A stretch of DNA of 11,438 bases from JADGGM01 sp035277485 (GCA_035277485.1 DATEKK010000251.1:1-11438), one strand, 5' to 3'; shown: positions 1 to 7,228, counted from the first letter of the stretch. Program-made: numbers and translations. Notes: generated by a model not told the origin, from the letters alone.

Positions 1-2
1 AT

Positions 3-1862
3 CACCCTGCGCCCAACGCCTCCGACCCTGCCACGCCTAACGCAGCTACCCCGCCCCCTTCCCCCTTCCCCCTTCCCCCAGGCGACACCGTCGCCGCTTC
101 CCTCGATGCCAGCGACCGCCGCGTCCGCGCCCTCCCGACCATCGTCCGCGGCCTGCGCCGCATCCCGCGCCACCGCTCGATCCACGTCGGCGGCTTCGTC
201 CTGACGGAAGAACCGCTCTCCCACATCGTCCCCATCGAGCCCGCCGCCATGGATGCCCGCACCGTCGTGCAGTGGGAGAAGGACGACGTCGAAATGATGG
301 GCCTCGTCAAGATCGACCTCCTGGGACTCGGCATGCTCACGCTCATCCAGGATTGCCTGCTCTACATCCGCGACACGCGCGGCCACACCGTCGACCTCGC
401 CCAGCTCGACTACACCGACCAGGCGGTGTACGACGACCTCTGCCGCGCCGACACGATCGGCGTCTTCCAGGTCGAGAGCCGCGCGCAGATGAACACGCTG
501 CCGCGCCTCAAGCCGCGGTGCTTCTACGACCTCGTCGTCGAAGTCGCGATCATCCGGCCCGGACCGATCCAGGGCGAGATGGTGCACCCGTATCTCCGCC
601 GCCGCGCCGGCGAAGAACCGGTGACGTACCCGCACCCGTCGGTCGCGCCGATCCTCGCGCGCACGTTAGGCGTCCCGCTGTTTCAGGAGCAGGGCATGCA
701 GGTGGCGATCGCCGCCGCGGGATTCACGCCCGGCGAAGCCGATACGCTGCGCCGCGCGATGGGACACAAGCGCAGCCACGAGCGCATGGCCGCGATCTGC
801 GAGCGGCTCATCGAGGGCATGAAGCAGAACGGTATTCCCGAGGAGACCGCGCGCCGGATTTACAAGCAGATCAACGCCTTCGCCGACTACGGATTCCCCG
901 AGTCGCACGCGGCGAGCTTCGCGCTGCTCGTGTACGCGAGCGCCTACCTCAAGCACTACTACGCGCCCGAGTTCACCGCCGCGATCCTCAATGCCCAACC
1001 GATGGGCTTCTACTCGCCGGGCACGATCATCGAAGACGCGCGCCGCCACGGCGTGCCGGTTCGCCCCGTCGACGCCGCGCGCTCGGCGTTCGATTGCACG
1101 CTGGAACGGGAGGCGCCCTCGGCGTCGCCGGCGGTGCGCCTCGGATTCCGGCTCGTCAAGGGACTCGGCTCGCGCTCGCGGGACGCGCTCGAGGCCGCGC
1201 TCGAGGACGGCGGCCCGTTCCAATCGATCGCCGACTTCGTTAGGCGGTCGGGGCTCGATCGCCGCGCGCTGCGCGCGGTGGCCGAATCGGGCGCGCTCGA
1301 CAGCTTCGTGCCCGACGAGCCGGACGCCCGCCGGCGACGCGCCGCGATCTGGCGGATGCTCGAGACGCTCCGCGGCGAAGCCGGCGCGCTGGCGCCCAAC
1401 CGCCCCAAGCTCGACGTGCCGGCCAGCGTGCCCGGCATGTCGCCGCTCGAGCTCACCGCCGCCGACTACCGGCTCACCGGCGTATCGTTCCACGGCCACC
1501 CGCTCAAGCACCTCCGGCCGCTGCTCACGCCTAACGGCGTGCGCACCGCCCGCGAGGTGCTGGCGCTCCCCGATGGGTCGCGCAACGTCGCGGTGGCGGG
1601 CCTGGTGATCTGCCGGCAGCGGCCGGGCACGGCCAAAGGATTCGTCTTCCTCACGCTGGAAGACGAGACCGGCCTCGTGAACGTGGTGGTCACGCCGAAG
1701 CAGTTCGACCGGCAGGCGCTGCTCATCACGACGGCGCCGCTGTTGCTCGTGCGGGGCGCGCTGCAGGTGGAGCAGCGGGTGGTGAACCTGCGCGGCGAGA
1801 TGTTTCGCGCCCTGCGCATCGACGTGGGAGCCGAGGGCGTGCGCCCCCACGACTTCCGTTAG
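3..1862 (+). CDS. dnaE2: Error-prone DNA polymerase DnaE2, C-terminal part (5' end outside window)
   Basis: This is the C-terminal 619 residues of a C-family DNA polymerase; the reading frame is open from base 3, so the ATG at 249 is internal. Visible in order: an IHVGGFVLTEEPL stretch (about 180-220) and the palm segment GLVKIDLLGLGML (about 300-335), whose Asp at 315-317 matches the third catalytic aspartate of Pol III alpha. Next come the finger region with MGHKRSHE and FADYGFPESHAASFALLVYAS (about 755-940), a helix-hairpin-helix region (about 1130-1310) and an OB-fold (about 1580-1700). The short tail ending HDFR and the motif LNAQPMGFY are typical of DnaE2 rather than the replicative DnaE1. 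The PHP domain and first two catalytic aspartates lie left of the window. In this family DnaE2 does SOS-induced mutagenic translesion synthesis with ImuA and ImuB. Odd: a Pro-rich insert over a TTCCCCC tract at 51-80. The TAG stop sits inside a GTTAGGC heptamer. Confidence 0.93.
   Translation, partial: HPAPNASDPATPNAATPPPSPFPLPPGDTVAASLDASDRRVRALPTIVRGLRRIPRHRSIHVGGFVLTEEPLSHIVPIEPAAMDARTVVQWEKDDVEMMGLVKIDLLGLGMLTLIQDCLLYIRDTRGHTVDLAQLDYTDQAVYDDLCRADTIGVFQVESRAQMNTLPRLKPRCFYDLVVEVAIIRPGPIQGEMVHPYLRRRAGEEPVTYPHPSVAPILARTLGVPLFQEQGMQVAIAAAGFTPGEADTLRRAMGHKRSHERMAAICERLIEGMKQNGIPEETARRIYKQINAFADYGFPESHAASFALLVYASAYLKHYYAPEFTAAILNAQPMGFYSPGTIIEDARRHGVPVRPVDAARSAFDCTLEREAPSASPAVRLGFRLVKGLGSRSRDALEAALEDGGPFQSIADFVRRSGLDRRALRAVAESGALDSFVPDEPDARRRRAAIWRMLETLRGEAGALAPNRPKLDVPASVPGMSPLELTAADYRLTGVSFHGHPLKHLRPLLTPNGVRTAREVLALPDGSRNVAVAGLVICRQRPGTAKGFVFLTLEDETGLVNVVVTPKQFDRQALLITTAPLLLVRGALQVEQRVVNLRGEMFRALRIDVGAEGVRPHDFR
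59..79. repeat. Three tandem copies of TTCCCCC inside dnaE2
   Basis: TTCCCCC occurs at 59-65, 66-72 and 73-79, preceded by a related GCCCCC run, giving a pyrimidine-only strand from 54 to 79. It is translated as a Pro/Ser/Phe/Leu low-complexity linker just upstream of the conserved IHVGGF block of the polymerase. Because the unit is 7 bp, gain or loss of one copy would shift the dnaE2 frame, while three copies (21 bp) keep it. Confidence 0.85.
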
Positions 1863-1866
1863 GCAA

Positions 1867-1885
1867 CCGGGCCCCCAAGGCCCGG
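1867..1885. terminator. GC-rich hairpin between convergent genes, possible two-way terminator
   Basis: A perfect 7-bp stem CCGGGCC / GGCCCGG (1867-1873 and 1879-1885) encloses a CCCAA loop. It fills the 27-bp gap between the dnaE2 stop (1862) and the stop of the minus-strand gene at 1890. Being symmetrical it could end transcription from both sides. There is no T-tract on either strand, so intrinsic termination would be weak or Rho-assisted. Confidence 0.45.
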
Positions 1886-1889
1886 CCGG

Positions 1890-2441
1890 TCAGTACCGCC
1901 GGCGGCGCTGTCCCGCGCGCTGGCGCAGCAGGAACAACCCGAGGAGCAGCGAGCCCACGCCGATCATCGCGTACGCCGGCATCATCGTCGCCGTCTTGGG
2001 CGGCACCAGCCCTTCCTCCTTCGCCTCATCCGCCGTCAACCGCGGCGCCCGGCCCGCGGCGTACCGCCGCGGATGCGCCGGCGACGCCGCCCCCGATCCC
2101 GAGGGCGCCCCGCGATCGGCCGCCGGCGCGGCGCCTAACGGCGCGGCAGACGAATCGGCCAGCGCACCGGCCGACGTCTCGACGATCGGCGCGACCCCCA
2201 CGGGATCCGCCGGGAACGGCACCACGCTCGGATCCAGCGACGCTTCCTTCGTGTGCTTGATGTGCAGAACCGCCGCCACCAACCCGGCGAACAGACCGCC
2301 TCCGAACGCGCCCGCAACCGACCCGTTCTCGTTCGAATCGGGGAATTTGCACTCGCAGACCTGCGCGCGCGCGCTGGACGCAAGCGTAGTACTCACGATG
2401 AGCGCCAGCGAAGCCGCCGCGACGGATTTTCGTAGCTGCAT
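1890..2441 (-). CDS. Exported protein with C-terminal membrane anchor, function unknown
   Basis: I do not recognise this 183-residue protein. Start chosen at the ATG at 2441 because it opens directly into a Sec signal peptide (MQLRKS then a hydrophobic core, likely cleavage after ARA at residue 26); the frame continues upstream to a GTG at 2492 but that would bury the signal. The mature N-terminus carries a CEC pair, then a Gly/Ala-rich hydrophobic segment (about 41-60), a long Ala/Pro/Ser-rich linker (about 70-135), and a C-terminal hydrophobic helix (about 155-172) followed by RQRAGQRRRRY. The block PPKTAT (147-152) before that helix, then hydrophobic helix, then arginines, resembles a surface-sorting signal, but the match to LPxTG-like motifs is loose. 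It could equally be a plain bitopic membrane protein. It lies tail-to-tail with dnaE2 and diverges from the exported protein at 2787. Confidence 0.7.
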   Translation of the reverse strand: MQLRKSVAAASLALIVSTTLASSARAQVCECKFPDSNENGSVAGAFGGGLFAGLVAAVLHIKHTKEASLDPSVVPFPADPVGVAPIVETSAGALADSSAAPLGAAPAADRGAPSGSGAASPAHPRRYAAGRAPRLTADEAKEEGLVPPKTATMMPAYAMIGVGSLLLGLFLLRQRAGQRRRRY

Positions 2442-2642
2442 TGTGTACTCGGAGAAGAACGGACCGAGAGGAAGAACGGTCGGCTGTCCCACCGCGACGC
2501 TTGGAAGGAATTACTCGTCGCGGCTACCACCCATCCAGGACCCCGACGCCGGCATCGAAGACCGAGCTAACCGCCGGCGCGCCGAACGAATGCTAAGGAA
2601 ATGCCAAACGCGAAAAAAAACAAGACGCCGGAGCAAAATAAC

Positions 2643-2669
2643 GTTACAGGCCTCGAAACAGGCCGTAAC
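2643..2669. promoter_or_regulatory. Strong inverted repeat upstream of the exported-protein gene
   Basis: GTTAC-A-GGCCT (2643-2653) and AGGCC-GTAAC (2660-2669) can form a 10-bp stem with a single bulged A and a CGAAAC loop. The palindrome TAACGTTA overlaps its left arm. It lies about 118 bp before the ATG at 2787 and about 200 bp before the divergent ATG at 2441, with no T-run after it. A dyad operator, or an RNA hairpin in a long 5' leader, are both possible. Confidence 0.5.
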
Positions 2670-2776
2670 ACACCCCCATCCACTTTCCGCGCCGTCGGGT
2701 ACCTTATCAAAGAGCACCCGGGCGCCCAGGTCCGATGCCGGCCTTTCGACCACACCGGCGAGCGCCGCCAACAAGC

Positions 2777-2781
2777 GGAGG
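2777..2781 (+). promoter_or_regulatory. Shine-Dalgarno GGAGG fixing the start at 2787
   Basis: GGAGG ends 5 nt before ATG 2787. It is the clearest ribosome-binding site in the window and decides the start against an in-frame ATG at 2601, which would put about 60 non-conserved-looking residues before a signal peptide. Confidence 0.85.
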
Positions 2782-2786
2782 AAGTC

Positions 2787-3296
2787 ATGAGAACACTTCG
2801 TGTTGCCGGCATCCTCGTCTCCACCGTCGCGGCGCTGGCCGCGACGTCGTGGACGCAGTCGAACGCCTCGGCCGACAGCGTGTCAGCCGCACGCCGCGAC
2901 ACCTCGCGCCTCGCGAGCGCGAGCCGCCCAACGGACTCGTTGGGCACCATTGACGCACGCGCGAAGCCCGCCGGGTCGGCTGTCGTGATGCGCGACGCCA
3001 ACAGCTTCGTGTCGCGGCGCACCGACGACACGACCCAGACGGAGACCCTCCTGGGCACGATTCGCGTGACATCGGTGAACGATGGCGCGAGCTACGTGGT
3101 GCTCGAGGACGGCACCCTTTGGCAGGTGGCGCTGGCCGATCGCCCGCGCGTCGACCAGTGGAAGGCCGGCGACCAGGTGATCGTACGTTATGCGCCGATT
3201 GCCGAGGGGAAGGATTTCCACTATCGGTTGGTCAACGGCCGCGACGAGTCCGACGTGCTGGTGGCGTTCCGCGGTTACGACCAGCCGGCGGACTAA
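2787..3296 (+). CDS. Secreted protein with small beta-rich C-terminal domain, function unknown
   Basis: This is a 169-residue protein. MRTLRVAGILVSTVAALA at the N-terminus is a Sec signal peptide, probably cleaved near residue 28-30. A low-complexity Ser/Arg/Asp segment follows (about 30-80). The C-terminal part (about 86-165) looks like a compact all-beta fold: TLLGTIRVTSV, YVVLEDGTLWQVA, WKAGDQVIVRYA and DVLVAFRGYD alternate like strands of an OB- or SH3-like barrel. Similar 'EDGT-W-V' plus 'W-GD-V' patterns occur in many uncharacterised periplasmic proteins, so no function can be assigned. It is preceded by a strong GGAGG site and ends 19 bp before the convergent methyltransferase gene. 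No heptamer copy falls inside it, unlike most neighbours. Confidence 0.8.
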   Translation: MRTLRVAGILVSTVAALAATSWTQSNASADSVSAARRDTSRLASASRPTDSLGTIDARAKPAGSAVVMRDANSFVSRRTDDTTQTETLLGTIRVTSVNDGASYVVLEDGTLWQVALADRPRVDQWKAGDQVIVRYAPIAEGKDFHYRLVNGRDESDVLVAFRGYDQPAD

Positions 3297-3315
3297 CGGA
3301 AGCGCGGGCGCATCG

Positions 3316-4071
3316 TCAGGCGGTGGCGACGCGCCCAACGCGAAAAGACAACGGCCAGCGCACGTCCAGCGGCGCGCGCGCATCGGGCCAGAAGGGCGCG
3401 ATCTCCTGCTCGACCTCGAGCACCGGATCGCGCCCTTCACGTTCCTGCAGCACCCGCGTGCCGGACCACGTGCGGAGATAGCCCGCAACGTGGCTGCGCG
3501 TCCACGACGCGACGATCGACATCGGCGGCGCGGCGATCTCGGCGAATGGAAACGGCACGTCGCGATAGCCGCGGTCGACGAGCTTCCGCTCCGGCGCCCA
3601 CGCATCGCGCAGCCGCTCGAAATAGTAGTGGTCGATCACGCGGTCGATGGCTGGCGTGACGCGGATGAGGGAATAGCACCACGCGGCCACCACACCCCCG
3701 CGCCGCAACACGCGATGCACCTCGTCGAAGAAGCGCGCGGTGTCGAACCAGTGGAGTGCCTGGGCGACCGTCACCACATCCACGGAGCCCGACGCGATCG
3801 CCGCCTCTTCGGCGCGCATGCGCACGTAATGCACGCGAGGCAGCGGCTGCGCGTACGCGAGCTGGGGTGCGCTGGCGTCGGTGGCGATCACACGCTCCAC
3901 GTGCGGCATGACGCCTAACGCAGCCTGGCCGTTGCCGGTGGCGCAGTCCCACGCCGTCGTCGCGCCGGGCACGAGCTCGGCGAGCCAGGCAAACAACTCG
4001 TCCGGATAGGTCGGCCGGAAATCCGCGTACGCGGCCGCTTGTCGCGAGAAATAATCCTTGAACGCGCTCAC
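3316..4071 (-). CDS. Class I SAM-dependent methyltransferase (Methyltransf_11 type)
   Basis: This 251-residue protein has a Rossmann-like SAM-binding core. Motif I is WDCATGNGQAA (residues 41-51); the acidic residue after strand 2 is D65 in VIATDAS; SVDVVTVAQALHWFD (96-110) is the post-motif segment, and VLRRGGVVAAW (121-131) is motif III. The opening F-x-x-Y-x-x-FRPTYP is typical of small-molecule methyltransferases related to yeast Tmt1/Crg1 (trans-aconitate and similar carboxylates), so a soluble enzyme acting on a small acid or lipid is a reasonable guess; the substrate is not readable from sequence. The GTG start at 4071 was chosen because it gives this conserved N-terminus and overlaps the stop of the upstream SET gene as GTGA, implying translational coupling. 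The frame stays open upstream through the SET gene as a shadow. One TTA-GGC heptamer lies at 3913. Confidence 0.85.
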   Translation of the reverse strand: MSAFKDYFSRQAAAYADFRPTYPDELFAWLAELVPGATTAWDCATGNGQAALGVMPHVERVIATDASAPQLAYAQPLPRVHYVRMRAEEAAIASGSVDVVTVAQALHWFDTARFFDEVHRVLRRGGVVAAWCYSLIRVTPAIDRVIDHYYFERLRDAWAPERKLVDRGYRDVPFPFAEIAAPPMSIVASWTRSHVAGYLRTWSGTRVLQEREGRDPVLEVEQEIAPFWPDARAPLDVRWPLSFRVGRVATA

Positions 4072-4577
4072 GCCGTGCGTTGGGCGCCGCGCCGGGTCGC
4101 GCCCGCTTTCTTCCGTTTGCCTTTGCGCGGCGCGAGGATGGTGCCCCGGCACTTCGGAGACCCGCACCGGCACGGGTAGAGCTTCTCGTCGTCCTCGCCC
4201 GCGTCGTCTTCGCGCTCGTACTGGTAGTCGTACACCAGCTCGTCGCCCGGCTCGATCGTGCGTATGGCTTCGATCCAGATGTGCCCGTCGTCGATCACCG
4301 CCTCGCAGTTGGGATCGCACGAGTGATTGATGAAGCGCGCGTCATTCCCGTTCACCGCGGCGTCGATGCACGTCTTCCGATCGAGCGTGAACAAGAACGT
4401 GTGGTGGCGCGCCATGTGCTCGTCATCGTAGCGGCGGTCGGCTTCCTCGTGCGACACGCGCTCGCCGAGGTACTCGATGATGCGCGTGCCCTTGCGGATC
4501 TTGCGGCGCGCGAACGCGCCGCGCCCCTGAATGGGAGAGCGCTTGAGCTCGAAATATGGATTGTGTGTTTTCGGCAT
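4068..4577 (-). CDS. SET-domain protein lysine methyltransferase with post-SET zinc motif
   Basis: This 169-residue protein is essentially a bare SET domain. SPIQGRGAFA (14-23) is the N-terminal SET signature; RFINHSCDPNC (81-91) and GDELVYDYQY (111-120) form the pseudoknot that holds the SAM and lysine sites, with the catalytic-type Tyr in YDY. The post-SET motif CRCGSPKCRG (136-145) supplies three cysteines that in this family join one from the NHSCxPNC segment to bind zinc. The C-terminus is very basic (RKGKRKKAGATRRGAQR). SET enzymes transfer methyl groups to protein lysines; bacterial targets are poorly known and may include DNA-binding or ribosomal proteins. The gene sits 34 bp after the ABC exporter gene and overlaps the next methyltransferase gene by 4 nt. 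No Shine-Dalgarno is visible before ATG 4577. Family call is firm; substrate unknown. Confidence 0.93.
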   Translation of the reverse strand: MPKTHNPYFELKRSPIQGRGAFARRKIRKGTRIIEYLGERVSHEEADRRYDDEHMARHHTFLFTLDRKTCIDAAVNGNDARFINHSCDPNCEAVIDDGHIWIEAIRTIEPGDELVYDYQYEREDDAGEDDEKLYPCRCGSPKCRGTILAPRKGKRKKAGATRRGAQRTA

Positions 4578-4611
4578 GAAGGAGAGAACGGCTGGGTTTC
4601 TGCTCGCGTCT

Positions 4612-6528
4612 CTAGAGCGACCGGTCCGGCGTCACGCGCACGCGCGGCATCTGGTCGCCTAACGATTGGTCCGGCGTGAAATCTTCGCCCGGGTTGACGA
4701 AGCGGTCCACCTCGAGCCCGTACTGCTTGTCGTAGAGTTGGCGGTAGCGGCCGTGCGCGGCGAGCAGCTCGTCCTGCGTGCCGCGCTCGACGATGCGGCC
4801 TTCCTCGAGCACGAGGATCTGGTCCGCGCTCGCGATGGTCGACAGCCGGTGCGCGATCACGAACGTCGTGCGGCCGCGGCGCAGCCGGCGCAGACCGTCG
4901 CGGATGAGCGCCTCGCTCTCGCTGTCGAGGCTGGACGTGGCTTCATCGAGAATGAGAATGCGCGGGTCGGCCAGAATCGCGCGCGCGATCGCGACGCGTT
5001 GGCGCTCGCCGCCGGACAGACGCACGCCGCGCTCGCCCACCACGGTGTCGAACCCGTCCGCGAAGCGGCTGATGAATTCGTCGCAGTGCGCGGCGCGCGC
5101 GGCGGCCTTGATCTCCTCCGCCGACGCCCCTGGCTTGGAGAAGCCGATGTTCTCGGCGATCGTGCCGTCGAAGAGGAAGTTGTCCTGCAGCACCACGCCG
5201 AGGTGCGAGCGGTACTCGCCTAACCGAAGGTCGGCCAGGTCGCGCCCGTCGATCAGGATGCGCCCCGATTGCGGATGGTTGAACGCCATGATGAGGCTGA
5301 TGAGCGTGCTCTTCCCCGCGCCGCTCGAGCCCACCAGAGCCGTGGTCGACCCCGCCGGCGCATGGAACGTGATGTCGCGCAGCACCGGGACGTTTTCGGC
5401 ATACGAGAAGCTCACGTCCTCGAACCGCACGTCGCCCTCGACGTCGGGCACGCGGCCGCGCTCGGCGTCGTGCTCATCTTCGGTGGCCATCATGCGGATC
5501 TCGCGGATGCGATCGAGTCCCGCGAACGCTTCGCTCACCTGCGTGCCGATGGACGCGATCTGCACGAGCGGCGCGGCCACCAGTCCGATGAACAACACGT
5601 ACGTGAAGAAGTCGCCGAGCGTCATCTTGCCGTTGAGAATCGCATGACCGCCGACGACAATCATCAACACGCCGACGGCTCCGACGATGACCGTGGTGAA
5701 CGCGGTGAGCGCCGACACGCCGGTGATGGTGCGCGCGATGTTGCGCAGCAGCTTGTGCACGCCGCGCGCGAACACGAGCTGTTCGCGGCGCTCGGCGATG
5801 TACGTCTTGACCACGCGGATGCCGCTCAACGACTGGCCGAGGCGCCCCGTGACGTCCGCGGTGATCACGCTCCGCTCGCGGAAGATGGGGCGAAGCTTGG
5901 TGAACGCCAGCGCCATGCCGCCCGCGAACGTGAGCAGAATGAGCAGCGTGATGGTCGTGAGCGCCCAGTTGAGCCAGAAGAGCACGCCTAACGCAAGCAC
6001 CGCCGTCACGAGTCCGCCGATCAACTGCACGAGGCCCGTGCCCACGAGATTGCGAATGCCTTCGGCGTCGTTCAGGATGCGCGAGATGAGGATGCCCGTT
6101 TGCGTGCCGTCGAAATACGAAACGGGCAGGCGCAGCACGTGCTCGTTCACCCGCTTGCGCATGTCGGCGATCGCGCGTTGGGCGGCCACGCTCATCACTT
6201 GCGAGAGCGCGAAGGTGGTACCCGCCTGCACGAGCGTCGCGGCGACCACCACCAACGCGATCGGCGTCAGCAAATAGGCCTGGTGCTGACTGATGACCCG
6301 GTCGATGAGGATCTTCGGACTGGCGGGCAGCACCAGACCAGCGAGCCGGTTCACGAGCATCAACGCGAGGCCGAGCCCGAGCTGACCGCGATGGTGCCCG
6401 ATCAGCTCGCGCGCCTCGGCCCAGGCGTTGTTCATGTTCACTTTCTTCTTTTCCGGCTGCCCGCGCGATGCGCTGGGACGCGCGCGGCGTTGCTCGTGTG
6501 CGATGCGCGTGGCTGGGGTTGTCATCAT
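4612..6528 (-). CDS. ABC exporter, fused membrane and ATPase domains (MsbA/BmrA-like)
   Basis: This 638-residue half-transporter would act as a homodimer in the inner membrane. Transmembrane helices cover about residues 48-330 (type IV exporter fold). The nucleotide-binding domain follows from about 365: Walker A GSSGAGKST (400-408), Q-loop Gln448, signature LSGGE (504-508), Walker B ILILDE (524-529), D-loop SSLD (532-535) and switch His560. All catalytic residues are intact, so it should be active. The family exports lipids, peptides or drugs; no substrate can be read here. The first 31 residues are basic and look dispensable; an alternative ATG at 6435 (residue 32) would remove them. A 38-residue polar tail follows the ATPase domain. 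It is followed by the SET gene after 34 bp and preceded by an unknown gene after 49 bp, all same strand, so an operon is likely. It contains three TTA-GGC heptamers. Confidence 0.93.
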   Translation of the reverse strand: MMTTPATRIAHEQRRARPSASRGQPEKKKVNMNNAWAEARELIGHHRGQLGLGLALMLVNRLAGLVLPASPKILIDRVISQHQAYLLTPIALVVVAATLVQAGTTFALSQVMSVAAQRAIADMRKRVNEHVLRLPVSYFDGTQTGILISRILNDAEGIRNLVGTGLVQLIGGLVTAVLALGVLFWLNWALTTITLLILLTFAGGMALAFTKLRPIFRERSVITADVTGRLGQSLSGIRVVKTYIAERREQLVFARGVHKLLRNIARTITGVSALTAFTTVIVGAVGVLMIVVGGHAILNGKMTLGDFFTYVLFIGLVAAPLVQIASIGTQVSEAFAGLDRIREIRMMATEDEHDAERGRVPDVEGDVRFEDVSFSYAENVPVLRDITFHAPAGSTTALVGSSGAGKSTLISLIMAFNHPQSGRILIDGRDLADLRLGEYRSHLGVVLQDNFLFDGTIAENIGFSKPGASAEEIKAAARAAHCDEFISRFADGFDTVVGERGVRLSGGERQRVAIARAILADPRILILDEATSSLDSESEALIRDGLRRLRRGRTTFVIAHRLSTIASADQILVLEEGRIVERGTQDELLAAHGRYRQLYDKQYGLEVDRFVNPGEDFTPDQSLGDQMPRVRVTPDRSL

Positions 6529-6577
6529 TCTCGCAATATAGACGTCGCCCGTGCCGCTAGCCGTCCCCGATGCGCCG

Positions 6578-7009
6578 CTACTTCGCGCCGAGTTGCTTGG
6601 CGACGCGCTGCGTTTGATTCGCGAAGATGTCGCGAGCGGTCGCGCTGTCGGACACGAACCACTCGGCGTTCCTGAATGCGCGCTCCGAAATCTCTTTGCG
6701 ATACCGCTCGAGATACGGCTTCACTTTGGCGAACAGCAGCAGGCCTTCGCCGCTCGTCTCGGCCAGGAAGTCGGAATGAATGATCCCATGGCGCGCCATG
6801 CCGTACACCATCTCCCAATACGTCGTCGTCTGGCGGTACGCGGCGTTGAGTGGATGCGTGCCTTTCGTGACGTCGGCGAGCTCCTCGTACGACTTGGGGA
6901 GGAATTCGCGAATCTGCTGGCGCGAGACGCGCATCGTGGGTTCACGACGCAGCTCGTACAACCGGAGAACCAGCTCGGCGTCGTGGTGATCGGGGAAGTC
7001 TTTGGGCAT
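6578..7009 (-). CDS. Uncharacterised soluble protein, 143 aa
   Basis: I do not recognise a named family with confidence. The ATG at 7009 (MPKDFPDHHDAELVLRLYEL) was chosen because what follows reads like a compact, mostly helical protein; the frame is open to about 7216, but the upstream residues are Ser/Arg/Thr-rich and look non-coding. Visible blocks are VLRLYELRREPTMR (about 13-26), IREFLPKSYEEL, YWEMVYGMARHGIIHSDF and LLLFAKVKPYLERYR, ending RVAKQLGAK. The 'YWEM...HGIIHSDF...E' pattern resembles uncharacterised bacterial proteins that I recall only loosely, so no function is offered. No signal peptide or membrane helix. No clear ribosome-binding site precedes the start. It is the first gene of the minus-strand run that continues into the ABC exporter 49 bp away. 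Confidence 0.7.
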   Translation of the reverse strand: MPKDFPDHHDAELVLRLYELRREPTMRVSRQQIREFLPKSYEELADVTKGTHPLNAAYRQTTTYWEMVYGMARHGIIHSDFLAETSGEGLLLFAKVKPYLERYRKEISERAFRNAEWFVSDSATARDIFANQTQRVAKQLGAK

Positions 7010-7194
7010 TGAGAAAATCACATGGCGACGGGACCGTGGCATGCCATCGCTTCGAGACGACGGCGAGGACGCCATCAATTTATTCATCGGCGAGCATCGT
7101 GTGGCGCAGGTCGTAAAACGGGTCACAACCGTGCTGCTGAGCCCGGTGGAACCGCGGGTCTCTAGTGGTGAATATTTCTGTGCGGGGAATGGGT

Positions 7195-7212
7195 CTTGCC
7201 CCTTCGGGCAAG
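7195..7212. promoter_or_regulatory. Perfect hairpin just before the FHA gene
   Basis: CTTGCCC (7195-7201) and GGGCAAG (7206-7212) form a perfect 7-bp stem with a CTTC loop. It ends 16 bp before ATG 7229 (49 bp before the alternative ATG 7262) inside the 219-bp gap between divergent genes. No T-run follows on either strand, so a terminator is unlikely; an operator or a 5'-leader hairpin affecting translation fits better. Confidence 0.4.
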
Positions 7213-7228
7213 CCATGGTAGCTAGACA

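Larger units (their letters stand above)
2442..2786. other. Divergent intergenic region with relatively A-rich core
   Basis: This 345-bp stretch separates two divergent genes for exported proteins and must hold both promoters. The centre (about 2583-2660) is clearly richer in A than its surroundings, with an A8 run at about 2608-2615, an 8-bp palindrome TAACGTTA (2639-2646) and a hairpin (2643-2669). I could not assign -35/-10 boxes with confidence. Open frames cross the region on both strands, but they lack a ribosome-binding site and run into the signal peptides of the flanking genes, so I read them as chance. Confidence 0.5.

Noticed and set aside
666..1850. 394-residue open frame antisense to dnaE2
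   Set aside because: Composition is Arg/His/Glu-rich with no domain or motif, and it mirrors a well-conserved polymerase frame; typical of antisense frames in high-GC genes.
2511..2774. Possible small gene or small RNA in the divergent gap
   Set aside because: The 87-residue minus frame has no ribosome-binding site or conserved look, and the single hairpin lacks a terminator; not enough to call an RNA gene.
1996..2790. 264-residue plus-strand frame crossing the first exported-protein gene and the gap
   Set aside because: It overlaps a signal-peptide gene on the other strand and the GGAGG site of the next gene, and has no recognisable domain.
4072..4320. N-terminal extension of the class I methyltransferase
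   Set aside because: It lies wholly within the SET gene in another frame and is Arg-rich; the GTG at 4071 starts the conserved F-x-x-Y-x-x-FRPTYP region.
5269..5991. 240-residue open frame antisense to the ABC exporter
   Set aside because: Low-complexity His/Arg/Glu/Asp-rich translation opposite a gene with every catalytic motif intact; no ribosome-binding site.
7010..7216. N-terminal extension of the 143-residue unknown protein
   Set aside because: The added sequence is Ser/Thr/Arg-rich without structure and would run through the perfect hairpin towards the divergent FHA start.
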